Assembly: GCA_037576215.1 (NCBI GenBank)
Contig: JBANDB010000001.1
Location: 310,001 to 374,000 of the forward strand
Length of the DNA: 64,000 nt
From: Armillaria gallica
Lineage: Eukaryota > Basidiomycota > Agaricomycetes > Agaricales > Physalacriaceae
Reading direction: 5' to 3'
This document shows, piece after piece, positions 1 to 12,399 of this stretch. How positions within the stretch are numbered: position 1 is the stretch's first letter; each line of letters opens with the position of its first letter. Position numbers and translations under genes: made by a program. The notes under the pieces are model-generated. The model was not told the origin of the DNA, did no database searches, and saw nothing but the letters and a program-made list of their open reading frames with translations.

Positions 1-45
1 GCATCATCGGGCAACCTCTGCCTTCTTCACGAGAATACCGCGAAT

Positions 46-70
46 CGGGAGCTTGAAAAACAAGCTCCCG
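46..70. repeat. Perfect 10-bp inverted repeat (hairpin)
   Basis: The arms CGGGAGCTTG (46-55) and CAAGCTCCCG (61-70) are perfect inverted complements around an AAAAA loop. The hairpin lies about 65 bp outside the left end of the transposon derivative that starts at 136. No function can be assigned. The rest of 1-135 shows no gene. Confidence 0.7.
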
Positions 71-135
71 TCATATTGCGGGGCGATAGGCTAAGGTACA
101 AGTACAAATACACTACGCAAAAAGATGAAACTATA

Positions 136-684
136 CTGTATAATTTCGATCGGTTCGTCGGTCACAGGTCACAGACCCCCTTGACGGCGACGGATTTTGG
201 TACTGGTCATAGGTCACAAGCACCGTTGACGAAACCATTTTTGTACTCAAAAAATGCTTGAAAAATGCGGATAGATATAACCCTCTTATTTATGTCTTTT
301 AAATACACATGAAGTACACTGTATTAAAGGTGTTACAAGCTTCCAAGATGCCGGGGCCTGGTGATCCCAAGTAGGTACCTGGTATTGACCTGGTAATCAC
401 ATCAATCAGTATCTGATGTCTTATCATACTGCCAGAACCATGATGTATACAGCCGCAACCAACTTATAACTGCTACGAAGCCAGTGTTTGCACAGGAATT
501 GTATATTTAGTGTACTACATATTTAATTAGGACATTCAGCGCTCATGCCGCTCAGAAAATGGATTTCAATAGTTTGACGAAATTTTCTGGTTGGTCACAG
601 CAATATCTAGGTGACGACGAAACCAAAATTTCGTCAACGCGGTCACAGGTCACACGGCCTGACGAACCGATCGAAATTATACAG
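136..684. mobile_element. Non-autonomous internal-deletion derivative of the 7.77-12.62 kb transposon
   Basis: This 549-bp element begins CTGTATAATTTCGATCGG and ends with its inverted complement, with a TA on each side (134-135 and 685-686). Bases 136 to about 453 match the left 0.3 kb of the full-length element at 7772. Bases from about 454 to 684 match its right end from about 12396 to 12623. The join is near 453/454 and only about one base is shared at the breakpoint. Both coding genes are missing, so it could move only with transposase supplied from elsewhere. Its terminal 24-bp inverted repeats match each other better than those of the full element. Confidence 0.9.
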
Positions 685-686
685 TA

Positions 687-3230
687 CGGCGGTCTTAAGT
701 TTAACGTTCCATAAAAAAACACTCCCCCAGCGGCTTCTTCATCGCGTGGGCCTGAGTTCCAGTGACCTTTCCATTCCCAGTTTCCTGGGTTGCAATGTGG
801 CAGTGGATTAGGCAAAATCTCGTAAAAGGTGCAAACCATCTGAATGTGCTCTGTCGTTTGTAGATCTCTTCACTAGACAGATGTCATGCCTGATCGTGTC
901 AGTGTCGGTCAGCTTGGCAGAGGGGAACCGAACGATGGCCAGATACGGCAAGCTGATTCCTCTGTTCAATACCACCGTTTTTTTCGGGGACGCAAAGTTG
1001 TTTCTCATCCAGCCTGTCTCTTCTCTGCTCCAAAGGGGCGTATACAAAATCGGCCTGGCTTGGGTTTACAAACAGTAACCATACACTGTGTATAGAGATG
1101 AGTTTGCATTGCGCAAGGGATGAACAGTCGCTTTAAAGTTTACCCAAATTCCAAGCAAATGAAACGTGCTTCAACTGCCGCATCCCCGATTGATATCTGC
1201 CTCAGATACAGCTAAACCCACAGAATGTATCGTGGGCCCTGTAAAATACTCCAGGAATGTTCGTGTCGCGTTGTATTGATTCAATACCAAATGGTGGTGG
1301 TAAAGGTAAATGTGCACGTGGCAGAGGATCTACCATCGGCCCGGATGTGCCGGTGAGCCCTGTTTGTTCCCCACTCCTAGTCTTCGCTCAGATTCGCCTG
1401 GTACAGTGCTGTCAAGTCACCAGGCTCTTCTTCAAACTGGTATTTGGCTCCATAATACACTGGTGACTACTAATTCGTTACCTGAGGCTCGAGCCGCACG
1501 GCCCTCTCAGACTCGGAGACCTTCCAAAGACCTTCCGTTCTCTAATCACCACCAGCAAACATCACCAGGTGATCAAAAGCAGGAAGCTAGTGTTGAAAGA
1601 AAGGGTACCACGCCAAAGAAAATGCACACGTTTCTTACACTGCCTCATGGTTTTAACTGCGCCTCGATGGTACGAATATCGGTCACCAATGTACCCTACT
1701 GTTGGGCCTTCTATGATTGCGCGTCGTTAATACCTAGGCAAACGTTCTGTTCACTCTACTACGCGTCCTTTGAGCTACTTTGTTGACACCTCTTGTTGAC
1801 TCTGTCGTGCTTACTTCTCGGTTTCCTGTGGCATAGTCCGGGAAATGTTTCGTTATCGATGGATACAAAACAGGTAGCCGGTGATTTTCATATTTACGAC
1901 ACTCTTAATCTTGGCTGCGCTTAGTGCTTTCCTACACCAATTAGGATGCTGTGTCCCACACTGGCTTCTTCTACGAGCCTGGAATAACTTCGTGTCCACT
2001 GGATTTCTATACCAGTAATTGCTTCCCGTTTGCCAAACTATCTCCACTTAAGTACTTAGAGTCTGTCCCAGCGTGTGATACTGACGTTTGTTTTCACTTG
2101 GAGGCCTGGCCATAGATCCTGCTGTACCCCGCTGTCATGGAATGATCTTCTACTATACAATTACGCTAGCTCACAGAAACAGCGGCCTGTCATGTCCGAC
2201 CGCTCAAGTCCACTCCTGGACCGTCGCATTGTTTCTGCGCATGGTCTGTATGATAGAACCATGATCGATTATCTCAGATATGACCAGCATTGTGGACTTG
2301 ACATTCTAGATAATTTATTATTTTCGTCTCTGTGCAGATCTATTGTTCCTGATGCCGTACTTTCGACGAAGGACACCGATTAGAACCCACTGGCATCTTG
2401 AATAATGTAGATGGACAGATGGAATGACGATATCAGGGGAGCTGCTATCACTTATCGAACTGTTTCAATAGCCGGTGCCAACCAGTCTCTCGTCTCCCCC
2501 TACGATTTCAAAAAGCATAGCTTCTACATCTTCTGTTCAACATTTCAGTGTCTATGCTTCCGGCGCCTATGTAATATGAAAATATGGACCACAAGCACGA
2601 GATGGTTGGAAAAGAAATTGATTTGAGTCGGTGGGGCGGTGCAAACCTTCCTTGTAGGTCTTTAATACGAAACACAGAACCGCCATCTTCTCACAGATCC
2701 TTCAGGTGACTGATACATCCTCGAAAAAAGTGCGCCGTTACAATTGTCTATCATCTTCATCTACTGATGCTTGTATCCCCGAACCTCCGAACTGTTTTCA
2801 AAACTACCCAGACACTAGATGATGCGGGATTCAGGATATCAATGACTCTCAACTCAACACTGCAGGCTTCTCCCATTTGCGACTCGCGAATATCAACATG
2901 GGTCGAAACAGGTACCAATATTCGCCCATTCTCGAGATGTCCCTGCCAAGACTAATTAATCTACCTTTCTTGGCTTACAGGTGTCCATTTTTGTCGTATT
3001 TCCAGTCCCTGTGTTTGGAATATACAGCTACCAGTGGCCGTCCTCTATCTCGAGAGAGGTCAGTTGAGGTCCCTCGTCGCCGGAGCATGAGGTATTAGGC
3101 CTTGATTGACATTCTCTGACGCTCGGAAGCTCGCTACGAGTTACCATTATATTGTAATCACGAATGTCCGACTTACTGACGCTCTCCATCAACGGTCTTA
3201 GCTGCCCTTGTACGATCTCGATTGTTGACC
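687..3230. other. No convincing gene; decayed duplicated sequence
   Basis: I find no reading frame here with family character. A stretch at about 1885-2040 is a diverged copy of 29885-30040: both contain a CTTAG(T/C)GCTTTCCTACACCAAT run followed by related sequence. A GTGCACGTGG run near 1311 recurs near 28291 and 35729 with some similar flanking sequence. I read the region as old segmental-duplication debris. Confidence 0.5.
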
Positions 3231-3234
3231 ACAG

Positions 3235-3243
3235 TTTATAAAG
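3235..3243 (+). promoter_or_regulatory. TATA box of cysteine-rich family copy A
   Basis: TTTATAAAG lies about 50 bp upstream of the ATG at 3292. The same nonamer or a close variant is found upstream of copies B (GTATAAAG, 20808), D (TTTATAAAG, 45142) and F (TTTATAAAG, minus, about 63189-63197). It is followed in several copies by a related CTCTATCTTCT(C/T) leader, so a core promoter appears to have been duplicated with the gene. Confidence 0.6.
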
Positions 3244-3291
3244 TGAGTGCCATCTCTATCTTCTCAGCTATCTCTCAACCACATATTCATG

Positions 3292-3793
3292 ATGTGCCGC
3301 CGTCGCCAGTGAGAAAATCTTCATTACTAAATTCACTCTGCTCATCAGCCCTATACAGTGTTAGGAATGTCTACCGCCGATGTGGCCATACCTTCAACCT
3401 CGTACAACCTTTACATTCTGGCATACATGTCTTTACTAATTAGCGTTATCCTAGCCTGAAGAAATTGTACGACGAATGCTACTCAGTCATGATTCATCTC
3501 TGTCTTTTTGTTCACCACCTTTCCTAGATTCAATGCGAAGAGTCTAAATGCAAGTTTAGTCTATTCCATTCTGCTGGCTGCAAACCGCCGGTTTGTCTGC
3601 GTACCTGCTGGCAATAGTATGTCGATTCTGGCTCAACCGAATTAGCCTCCTAACCGACAGTCTCCAGCCTTCGCTTTCCGGAACAGTATTGTATGCCTTG
3701 TGATTTGACTGTTATTTCACGCTGACATCTATGACAGCCCCCCATATCAGCGGCTATTGTCCGTTCTGCGACCAGGAAACGCAATACCAATGA
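3292..3793 (+). CDS. Six-exon cysteine-rich small protein, copy A (79 aa)
   Basis: Exons: 3292-3308, 3359-3401, 3455-3466, 3528-3616, 3668-3690, 3738-3793. All five introns (47-61 nt) are GT-AG, and the third exon is a 12-nt microexon coding PEEI. The product is 79 residues with Cys at 2, 14, 27, 32, 42, 47, 51, 69 and 72 and His at 6, 16 and 38. Key motifs are MCRRR, CGH (14-16), CKPPVC (42-47), TCWQY (50-54), PEQYSP (58-63) and YCPFC (68-72). The paired Cys/His suggest metal, probably zinc, binding; that is inference. No signal peptide or membrane segment is seen. The exon model is supported by five paralogues in the window with identical internal exon lengths. I believe similar small MCR-type hypothetical proteins occur in other Agaricomycetes, but I cannot name a function. 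Confidence 0.8.
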
Positions 3794-6700
3794 CGTTAAT
3801 TGCGACGGTTTATGTTATTTCAAGCGTAGAAAAATATGCGCGAGCAGGCATAGATACCAGTGTCACAGAGCGCTAAACCATGCAAGTGAGAGTCAGAATG
3901 CATCTCTTGCGAAGCTCTCGAATCTCTCAGTTAGCCGAGTTCCGCATGAAGTGGCTTGCTAGGCTAAGTCGGTCCATGCTCCGAGTTCCGAGTCCTATGA
4001 ACATAGGACACTCACAAGGTCAGAACATGGTGTGGTGTCGAGCATAGTATCTATCAAATCTTGGACGAGAGTTCGCGAGGCGCATACTGAAGCTAAAACG
4101 TAGCGAGCGTGATTTGTATATCCCGAAAATAAAATAAAATAAACTACGACCAACGCCGGTTGAACTATCGGATACTGCGAATTACGAAGGACTTCCAGCT
4201 GGGTTAGGGACCCAGGCCGCTTAATGTCCGATTCTCATCTGCTTGAATTGTTAATCGCTATCAACGCGATGGGGCCTTTGCCCTGTGAAACGATGAGACA
4301 GGTGCAACCGGCGAATATCTGCACAGACTCGCCTCGGATGAAGTCATCTGAAAAAAGCGATAACGTTCACATCTGCCCTCTGCATTTTGAGAAGATGTCG
4401 CCGTCTGGTCAGTTCTCTATGTCGAAGTGGGTTCCGAAGGTAGGTAACGATGACAGCAGCTGCTTAGACCGCTGTCAAGATAGCCGAAATTGCATCGATA
4501 CGAAAAATATATAGTGCCTGATTGGGAGAGGTATCTTGCCTCCGGCGGTATGAGATGTATTTGGGAGCGGAGTGAAGATGAATTGGAACCGGAGAGTGGA
4601 TATACACAGACTCGAGAGGAGAATAGCGCATTGCTATCGTATCTCCTACTCTTCCTCGATAAAAAGTGGCTGTTGTTGTTGCCATTGAACGAAACCGACA
4701 TTGTCGACAGGAAAGAAAGCGAGTCAACTCGGAAACTCTCCTTTTGTATATCTGAGAGGATCGAGATTTCGGAGAGGGGAGAGACTAGGGTGGTGACATG
4801 GTCCATGATGTAATCGAAACATCGATGATAAGGTGTCGTTTCTTCTGACGGGTAGGCACCGATATAACGAGAAGACGACGGGCAGGTGAGAAAGATGTTG
4901 TGGCGCTCCGACCGTACATCTGTATCAGCGATGAGATTCATGGCCTGCGGGGATGATGTGAATGACGTACTCATTGAATGTGGTTTCTTCCCAACACCCA
5001 GGCACTGCATACATACGATACTCTGACACTGGAAGATTTGATAGCACTAGCGTACAATTTGTTGCGCTATACATCGAACAAGCTCATGCCTAGTATTGCC
5101 GGTGTCACCCTTCGAATTTATGTGTTAGGATGACTCGCTTGTCCGGGTTGTGCCAGCATAGCGTCTGTATTAGCCTTGAGACCCATTGCTCCCTACGGAG
5201 GGAGGAGATAACGCGCCGAGTTCTCTTCGGATTTCAAAGGACCCGAATAGTCCCCAAGTGTCGGCCGGAGGTCAAGAAAAGAGAACCCAATGCGAAGATC
5301 GACAGTTAAGCCCATCGCGTGCTGGGTCCTGATCTGCAGCAAAAATTTGAGTTCAGAAGACCTAATACAAGCGATCCGGCTTACCGGCATGATCGCCACC
5401 CACGCATTCGATGACGGTTCTCTGTGTGAACTGGCAAGTCGCCGTGTCGGAGAGATGTGGGCTCCGCTCCACCACAAAGTCATTGTCGTTTCCTCCAAAC
5501 CACTTGTTCATTATGCGCCTTGCTCTCCGTAAAACACCAGCTCAGTTAGCCTTTTCCTCATTCTTCATAGAAGCCTTTGTATCGTGTTAAAATGACCGAA
5601 AGCGGTAGAGACTCCAATCACCGCGTCGGACAAGGCGAGCTTCCTGATGGGCATGAACCAAAGGTAGGTTAAATGACTCCTGTCGGGATAGGCCGCTTTG
5701 GGCCAGGGCCGAGTCTGAGGTGACGGCATCGGGGTTGCCTTGGGCATGACGATGTGTATGAAGAGCAGTCATCGCACTTCACGCTGACATATCTTGATGG
5801 CAATAGCCTCGATATCGAGCATCTCGGCACCGACATATCGGGTTGGCAGATTTCTGCCTCGATGTTGATACGGACGTAGCGACTGATATGAACTTCCGTA
5901 TCCATGTCGAGTCACGTCGAGAAGGACGTGATAAGAGGTCGTGCGGGAAGTGAGATTATGGCTGTGATATGAACCGTTGCGGTACACCAGGATCCTCCGG
6001 ATAGAGAGACGTAACTCGCATGACAAAGAAGTGAACGCGACATGGAACACCAGCAAATTTTTCTGGTAGCCTGTGTCGAGGGCTATCTTTCTCCTCATGG
6101 GATGGCTCTTTGTTCGCGTTCTAGGCTCGGTCGTAGGAGGGAAACTGGTGGAAAGAGGAGCAAAGACCTTGGGAATTCCGACGCTTAAGCGCATATTCCA
6201 TGGACATGGTGGCGCCGATGGTCTTGGATGATGATGATGGCGCATCCGAGAATCCTCCGTTGTCTCGTCTCACAAGGTACCATGGCATTCTCGGATTGAG
6301 AGAATGTCTAGAACATCGACTAGGGAAGTCGACCCCCTTCGATGGATCGAAGGAAAGAGTTCGCCGCGACGGGATGGGCTACCATTCAGGCTGCACGACA
6401 CAGAATGGTATCGCGTTGCATACCGATCTACTCGTTGGTCTTAAGATAATAGCCTCGATGTGGATACTTGGATGGCTATGTCAAATCCCATCGAAAAGGG
6501 CGCGATATTAGGTAGCGAGGCCGTGCAGCACTTTGTGAAGAGGTCGCGCTAGGCAGTCCTCGCCAACGGCACTTCTCCCCTCTGGAGGCGGCAAGAAATG
6601 TGATCTTAGAGACTATCGCACCCTAAAACCCATTTCTGGCGGTGAGATTTCTTGTCAGCAAGGTGAAAATTGGCTACGCACCCATTCCTTTTCTTTCAAG

Positions 6701-7769
6701 CCAAAGTCCTGCATATATCTGCTACTACAAGGCCGTTGAATTCAGCCGCAATGGCATCAAGCGAAACCCAACGGCTGCAGTAGATGATATATTTGATTCA
6801 GGCAGCACTACTCCCTTGCCCGTATCGACTGTTAGATTCGTCCTGCAGAGCGAAAGACAACACACCGATTCGCCCATACGTCTTCCGGACCCGACTTCGC
6901 ACGACTGAAGAGAAGACAAGGTAAGACGAATGTCTGGCGCTCTGAAAGTAAAGATAAGAAACCGGTGTACCGAAGTGATGGTGGTTCATAGTTTTTGACT
7001 TTCCGCCCTTGATACCTTCGCCACGTGAGTCCAAAAAAGGAATTTTTAGTCGAGCTAACCGGAAACACGGGTCAGCTCATCTTACCAGCCGATGGTCACC
7101 ATCATCCCTCGCTCTCCCCCAGCTCGCACGCGCCCACTTCCCCACGCGCATTACTCTCTGATCCCCGCTTGCACTAGTGTCCGTCACCGGATTGTGCCCA
7201 CAACCACTATCCCCACAACAACGACAACACAACAGCGACCCCGCGACCCCGAACTCCCTGGCTCGCGTAGGCCGTCCCTCAGGCCCCTACCTGTGCAAAA
7301 CAGAGAGGAACTGAGACGGCATCAGGGAAAGCAACGGCAATCTTCAATATGCCATGTCGCGCCTTCGTTGTTTCTGTAGCCGCGAGTGGCAGCAGAGCGC
7401 GAGTCCGGTAATACTTGGTGTAGCTTAGCCAATGTGTTCTCTGTAGATTTGCAATAAACCTCTTCTTCACAAAACCTTCTTAAAAATGTGATAGTGCTGT
7501 TGAATTTACAGTGGCAGGCTCAGAGTACCTCTGCGCTATGTACTTAGCCGTTGTTTGGCCGTTGTCGCCACTTGACTTCATGCGAGCCGGCTCATCTAAA
7601 ACTTTCCTTTTCTGGATGTCACGTCACAGTAACGCAGGGCGGAAAGTACTCAACTGTGGTTCATGATGGTGAGGCGCAATCGCCGATACAGTCGCGGCGG
7701 CTGAGTAATCGCACAGCCACCCAATATGTGAAGCCCGCTTTCCGTGCTTTCCACGTCGACTTTTCAACA
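3794..7769. other. Long stretch without a confident gene
   Basis: Open frames exist on both strands, for example 4417-5010 minus (197 codons), but none shows a recognisable family and the reverse strand is equally open. Sequence at about 5300-5350 (CATCGCGTGCTGGG then TGATCTGCAGCA) is a diverged copy of about 34275-34310. On the minus strand, 5770-5900 encodes a HISRYVRINIEAEI-like segment whose nucleotides recur in diverged form near 51390 and 52310. I read most of this as relics of a duplicated multi-exon gene. Confidence 0.4.
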
Positions 7770-8029
7770 TACTGTATAATTTCGATCGGTTCGTCGGTCA
7801 CAGGTCACAGACCCCCTTGACGGCGACGGATTTTGGTACTGGTCACAGGTCACAAGCGCCGTTGACGAAACCATTTTTGTACTCAAAAAATGCTCGAAAA
7901 ATGCGGATTGATATGACCCTTTTATTATTTATGTCTCTTCAATACGCATGAATTACACTGTATGAAAGGTGTTACAAGCTTCCAAGATGCCGGGGCCTGG
8001 CCATCCCAAGTAGGTACCTCATAATCACA

Positions 8030-10052
8030 TCAATCACTATCTGATGTCTCATCGTACTGCCAGAACCGTGACGTGTACAGCCAGTTCTTTGTCTTCCTAC
8101 GCCTTCCACGACCCAGATTCGCATCGTCTTCCTCAACAAATTCAGCCTCAAAAGCCTCCGCAACAGCAGATGAAGACAACCCCCCGGATTCAGTGACTGC
8201 AAGTCCACTGTGCTCCGAGTCCGCTGCCTTTGCATTGAGCGTTTGGCTGATTACGGCTGTGCAGGCCACATCGCTGTCATCAGGACCATCGTCAGGAAGT
8301 TCCTCGTCATCTTCAGGGATCCTTCCGTTTTTTGTGTCAATAGTAGGTTCATTGGTTCCGCCTAATGTTAGCTCTAACCAAAATGCAGGATCGGTTGTCT
8401 TTAGGCCCCGGAGGTGATTGCGAGCTTGGACGCTAGTGAGAGACCCGTATGAGAGGTTGTAGTCCTTGATGTGGCACAGTGCAAAAGCCTGAACAAACCC
8501 AAGGATCCTCAGTGGACAGATAACCAAAATGACGGTGCGTTACTTACCTTTTTGACCGTCTCCGTCTTATTCAAAGTGGTGAATGCGTTCCACATCCAGG
8601 CCACGCTTCGGTCTCGCATGATACCCTTCTGCTTCGTTACCGAAATGTGCTTCTCCCCCGCATCTATCTGCTTCAAGATTTCTGTCACCACATCTTCATG
8701 GTATGACCGCTTGAGTGAATGCTTATAAATGCGATTAATCCCTACATCCAGAGCTTGCATGGCGCCTGTGCAGCCCCCAGGAACATAGTGGATCTTGATG
8801 GTAGGATGATTCTTCTTCATCCAGCCACAAAGCTCCTTGGATCGATGCACCGACCACACGTCAATATGCCAGAGTGACTTTTGGGTTTCTGGTAGTCCTA
8901 GCTCGGCCTTCTTGTGATCATAGTATGGTGCAAGAATAGAGTTGGCAAAGTCTCGCATCGTTTGTTGGGTTGACCAGTAAGTACCGCTGTTCGCAAATTC
9001 AAATTTGAATCCGTGGTTAATGGCATCTGCGTAGTGTAATGCATCCTTCTTGGGGAGTGAGCGAGATGTGCTACTGTCATATATGGCTTGCACAGGAAGC
9101 ATCTCACCGCTGTTTGATATGGACAAAACAGCAGTGAAGGCACGCTTCTCATCGGAACCGACTGTCGTCACCTGTTTCGCGCCAGTCTCTGCCCAGGTAA
9201 GGTTTGACCCTTGTGCGTAGACAACCTGGGTCTGATCCGTATTTACAATCAGCTCCGATGGTATATCCTCCTCCTTGATGGTGTATGCCATGCGCAGGAA
9301 TGCCCGCTCGCATTGGTCCTCCCAGTCATCCGGACGCTTCTGCGCAGCACGGGTAGCTTGGCGTTCAGACCACTGCATTGTCTCATGCAGCCATTTTCGA
9401 AGGTATGAATCCGAACAATGAAATGTGCTGCCATCTGATGCCGTCTTCTCAAAGATTTCTGGCTGCATGTGAAGAATGGTTGCAACAGTGATCCCACGGA
9501 CTGTTACGAGAGTTATCGGTGATGCCGCCTTTCTTAGAGCAATGAGACGGGCTTTAATGGCTTCGACAACCTCTGGGTATGGCGCCTAATCATTCATTCT
9601 AATGAGCGCTGAAACCATTTAGACATTTATTCACTCACCAGGACACCACGTCGACCACCCTTATTATCCAAGGATTGATGGTTCCCAAATTCCGCTCTCT
9701 TGAGTGCTCTCTCCAACCATTTTGGTTTGTCTCCGCTGCGATCAATCCAGCCATTGATAGTGGTATGTGAGATCTTCCCAAACACCTTGGGATCCTTCTT
9801 TCAGAGCTGATCACGAATTGCAGAGGCACTCATCTGCCATCCGACTACCTTTGCCGCGTCTGTAATCTGAGTCCATAGGAATGGGCTATGCCAGTTAGCA
9901 TACTTGGCATCACTTGGTGAGTGCATACGCTTTCGCCCTGTCTTTGTTTTCCTTCTGTCACGAACAATTTCGTTACGGCGACGGTCTGGTCTTGAAAGTT
10001 CGGCGATGGACATTTGAGATCCCGAGTCATCGTGTGCTTTGAGGCCTAGCAT
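8030..10052 (-). pseudogene. HTH + DDE superfamily endonuclease (transposase), one in-frame stop
   Basis: Read on the minus strand as exons 10052-9639, 9585-8548 and 8488-8030, with GT-AG introns 9586-9638 (53 nt) and 8489-8547 (59 nt). Both introns are phase 0 and join family-like sequence (RRGVL/APYPEVV and TVKK/AFALC). The product would be about 636 residues. An N-terminal basic segment and DNA-binding region (GRKRMHSPSDAKY to GWIDR) is followed by the DDE catalytic core: D255 in NTDQTQ, D380 in HIDVWSVH and D418 in ALDVGINR (DD38D spacing). The C-terminal tail is acidic. A TGA at 9801-9803 interrupts codon 84, inside the DNA-binding region. The nearest upstream in-frame stop makes ATG 10052 the first usable start, but an extra 5' exon cannot be excluded. 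It would catalyse excision and integration of the host element. Confidence 0.85.
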
Positions 10053-10111
10053 ATTCCTCTGTAGAGTTGGACCAGCTGCTTAGAGATGAGTAAACTGGCA
10101 AGGTCAGACAG

Positions 10112-12399
10112 TCATACCTGTCTTTTTCTCCCCCCGGGGCTTCGTTCTCCGTCTGCTACTTCCCGCTCACGCTTGTGTTTGCGTGACTTCTGCTGTCGCA
10201 TCTTATTATTCTCTTTCTTCTCATCTTCTTTGTCTTGCCGAATCACATCTTCCAGCTCCTTCTCCCTTTCACGTCGCTCAGCAACCTCTTCATGAGCTCG
10301 CTTCATCTGTTCCCGATGCTCCTCACGGGAAATCCCCTTCTTGAAGAATCGGAATAATCCCTTCAATGGCGACTGCTTTGTTGTCGCTGTTCCAGAGTCT
10401 GATATATCCTTGGTCTTCTTCTTTGTAGGACTCACTGATGGGGTGGTGGTTTTCCGGTCAGAGAAACTTCGCTTCACAGATGTCGCTGGCGGTGGAGTTA
10501 CTGGTGGGGAGATTTCTCTACTTTCAGGCAGCAGGTGGATGTTATCCAAAAGTGAAAGTAATGGAACAGAACCTGATAAGTGTGTTGATTGTGGTGAGGG
10601 AGACTCTGGTGTGTAAACATCATCACTGCTGTGCTCTTCTAGATCTGATCCGTTGTCGCTAAATGTAGATCGGGATGCAAAGTGGTTATATGGACTTGTT
10701 GCCTGAGCAAGGAAGATTTCTGAAGACTCGGCGCTAGGAGTCTCAGTCCTATGGACCTCGGATTGAGGCGAGACACTTTTCTGGCTGGACAGCGCCAAGG
10801 AACGGATACAAGCAGTCAAATCTACTGGTTCAATAGGTGTCCCTGTTGAGGATATGGTTTCACAGCCACTTGGGCCGACGGCCATGCCGTCTTTTATTTT
10901 ACATTATTTTGATTTTCGTATCGATCACTACCGTTTCTTGGCTTCGTACCCCCATCACCTATGTATCTGTCCACAAATATACGTTCGTTCGAGCCATATC
11001 CACCACGTCCTTTGTGCCTGCCGACGTCTATTCCCAACAGTCCCTGGCTCTGTCCCGAGCCTGAAGCGAGTCGGTGTTGAAAACATGAATTGAAAGCCTG
11101 TCGCTTCAGTGGTAAAAGACTGGCAAGGATGTCAATATGTAAGATTCCTGCGCTCCACAATTGATAACTTACCTGATCAAAGTGATGATCAGTAACACGT
11201 AGGAACATGCGGAGCCTCTCAATGTCTACATCTGCCTGAGTCATGACGGGATACTTCTGAGGATAGAAGAGGTTTGCGAGGCCATTAAAACTGAAGATAC
11301 CGCAGGAATAGCTGTTGAGTTGCTGGGTTATACTCATGGTGACATGATTGAAGGATTCACCAGTGTGGTGCCGAGTCCACCATTCCATAGCACTCTTTAG
11401 CTCAGATGGTGGGGAGTTATTGCCTAGTGAATCACCAAATATGATGGATTGCTTTCGGAAGTCGAAGGCAAGTGCGACCCAGTAGACTCCTCCGACATTT
11501 ACTAATGCCCCAACACGATCTTTTTCTCCAGAAGCAAGTGCATCTCCTATTCCCCTCAAGCGATGAAAATGCTTGGTAACATCATACTCCCCGCTATCTC
11601 GGTTCTTGTATGCATCCTTCATCTTATTAATGAAATCAAGGTTCTCTACTACCATTTTTGAACCTCCGGGAGCTTGACGTAGATCATTGCGTAGGAGATC
11701 GAGCAACTGGTTTTCGTGAACATCTGTGAGCCACTTCTTTCGGATAGTGTATGTCGCTAGGGTGTGTATAGGCTCTGGGTTATCAAAGCCTCGAATCTTT
11801 CCTGACCATGGAAGCAGTGCTAGAACATCAAAGACCTGTTTAATCAATGTTTGCCTTTCATCAGCGACCCACAATTGTTCGCATTTGCGAAGGTCTGCCA
11901 AAGCCTCCGCCCATACAGCCCGGTATGCACGTATCTCCATGATTTCCACCCAGTATGTAATGACCCACATCGGCAGAGTTCTCCACTGTGTCGAGGAGAC
12001 ATGAGGAACAACAATTGATGCTGGCATTTCACCGGGGGAGCCGAGGGCAATCTCGCGCACTCGTTGTGCGAGTTCCTTCACTGTGGCTGCTCCAGGTAGT
12101 GGAATGTGACGGATCACAGCAACATCAACCACCGTTGGCTTTTCGCTGCTCAGAAGTGAAGATATTGCAGGCACTGACGTGGATAGGGACACAGCGGGAC
12201 ATTGAAATGCACTGAAGTCGAGAATGCTCTGCACTGGAAGAGGTAGGATTTCTATGTGAACATGTTCTGGTATAGCAAGTGATTGATGGACGAATCCAAA
12301 GGCTGGCTGATGACCAAGGGAGCCTGGCATGACTGTTGTAAAGACGAGGTTTTTATAAATGACGTCACCATTTTGATCACATACTGTAACCCTTCGCAA
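10112..12399 (-). pseudogene. Ulp1-like (C48) cysteine protease gene of the transposon, split by a solo LTR
   Basis: Exon 1 runs 12399-11173 on the minus strand, starting at TTG in the open frame; the first ATG is codon 24. A 53-nt GTAAGT-AG intron (11120-11172) follows. Exon 2 begins at 11119 and, once the LTR and one target-repeat copy (10839-11039) are discounted, runs in frame to 10112. The N-terminal part has a Ulp1/SENP fold signature: YWVALAFDF, GDSLG (D323), TQQLNS (Q359/360) and YSCG (C366). The position equivalent to the catalytic His, 17 residues before D323, is Tyr (TAC at 11482-11484). The rest is a Ser/Pro-rich linker and a highly charged, probably coiled-coil, Lys/Arg/Glu tail. 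Ulp1-like proteases are known partners in several fungal and plant transposons. With the insertion, translation would end in LTR sequence. Confidence 0.75.
10844..11039. mobile_element. Solo LTR (196 bp) inserted in the Ulp1-like gene
   Basis: The segment starts TGTTGAGGATATGG and ends TATTCCCAACA, giving TG...CA ends with short inverted termini. It is flanked by the 5-bp target duplication GTCCC (10839-10843 and 11040-11044). A second copy of the same length lies at 29463-29658 with its own target duplication. There is no internal retrotransposon sequence, so this is a recombination remnant of an LTR retrotransposon. On the plus strand it encodes a hydrophobic run (IILIFVSITTVSWL), which is coincidental LTR sequence and not a membrane protein. 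Confidence 0.9.

Noticed and set aside
4417..5010. 197-codon minus-strand frame from an ATG
   Set aside because: No family motif, low-complexity Ser-rich translation, and an equally open frame on the opposite strand in a region of duplicated relics.
7092..7379. Pro/Thr-rich plus-strand frame
   Set aside because: Low-complexity CA-rich sequence; no start context, domain or homologous copy.
9801..10052. Separate small gene for the transposase DNA-binding region
   Set aside because: The frame continues past the TGA with family-like sequence (KKDPKVFGKISHTTINGWIDR), so it is one gene with a premature stop.
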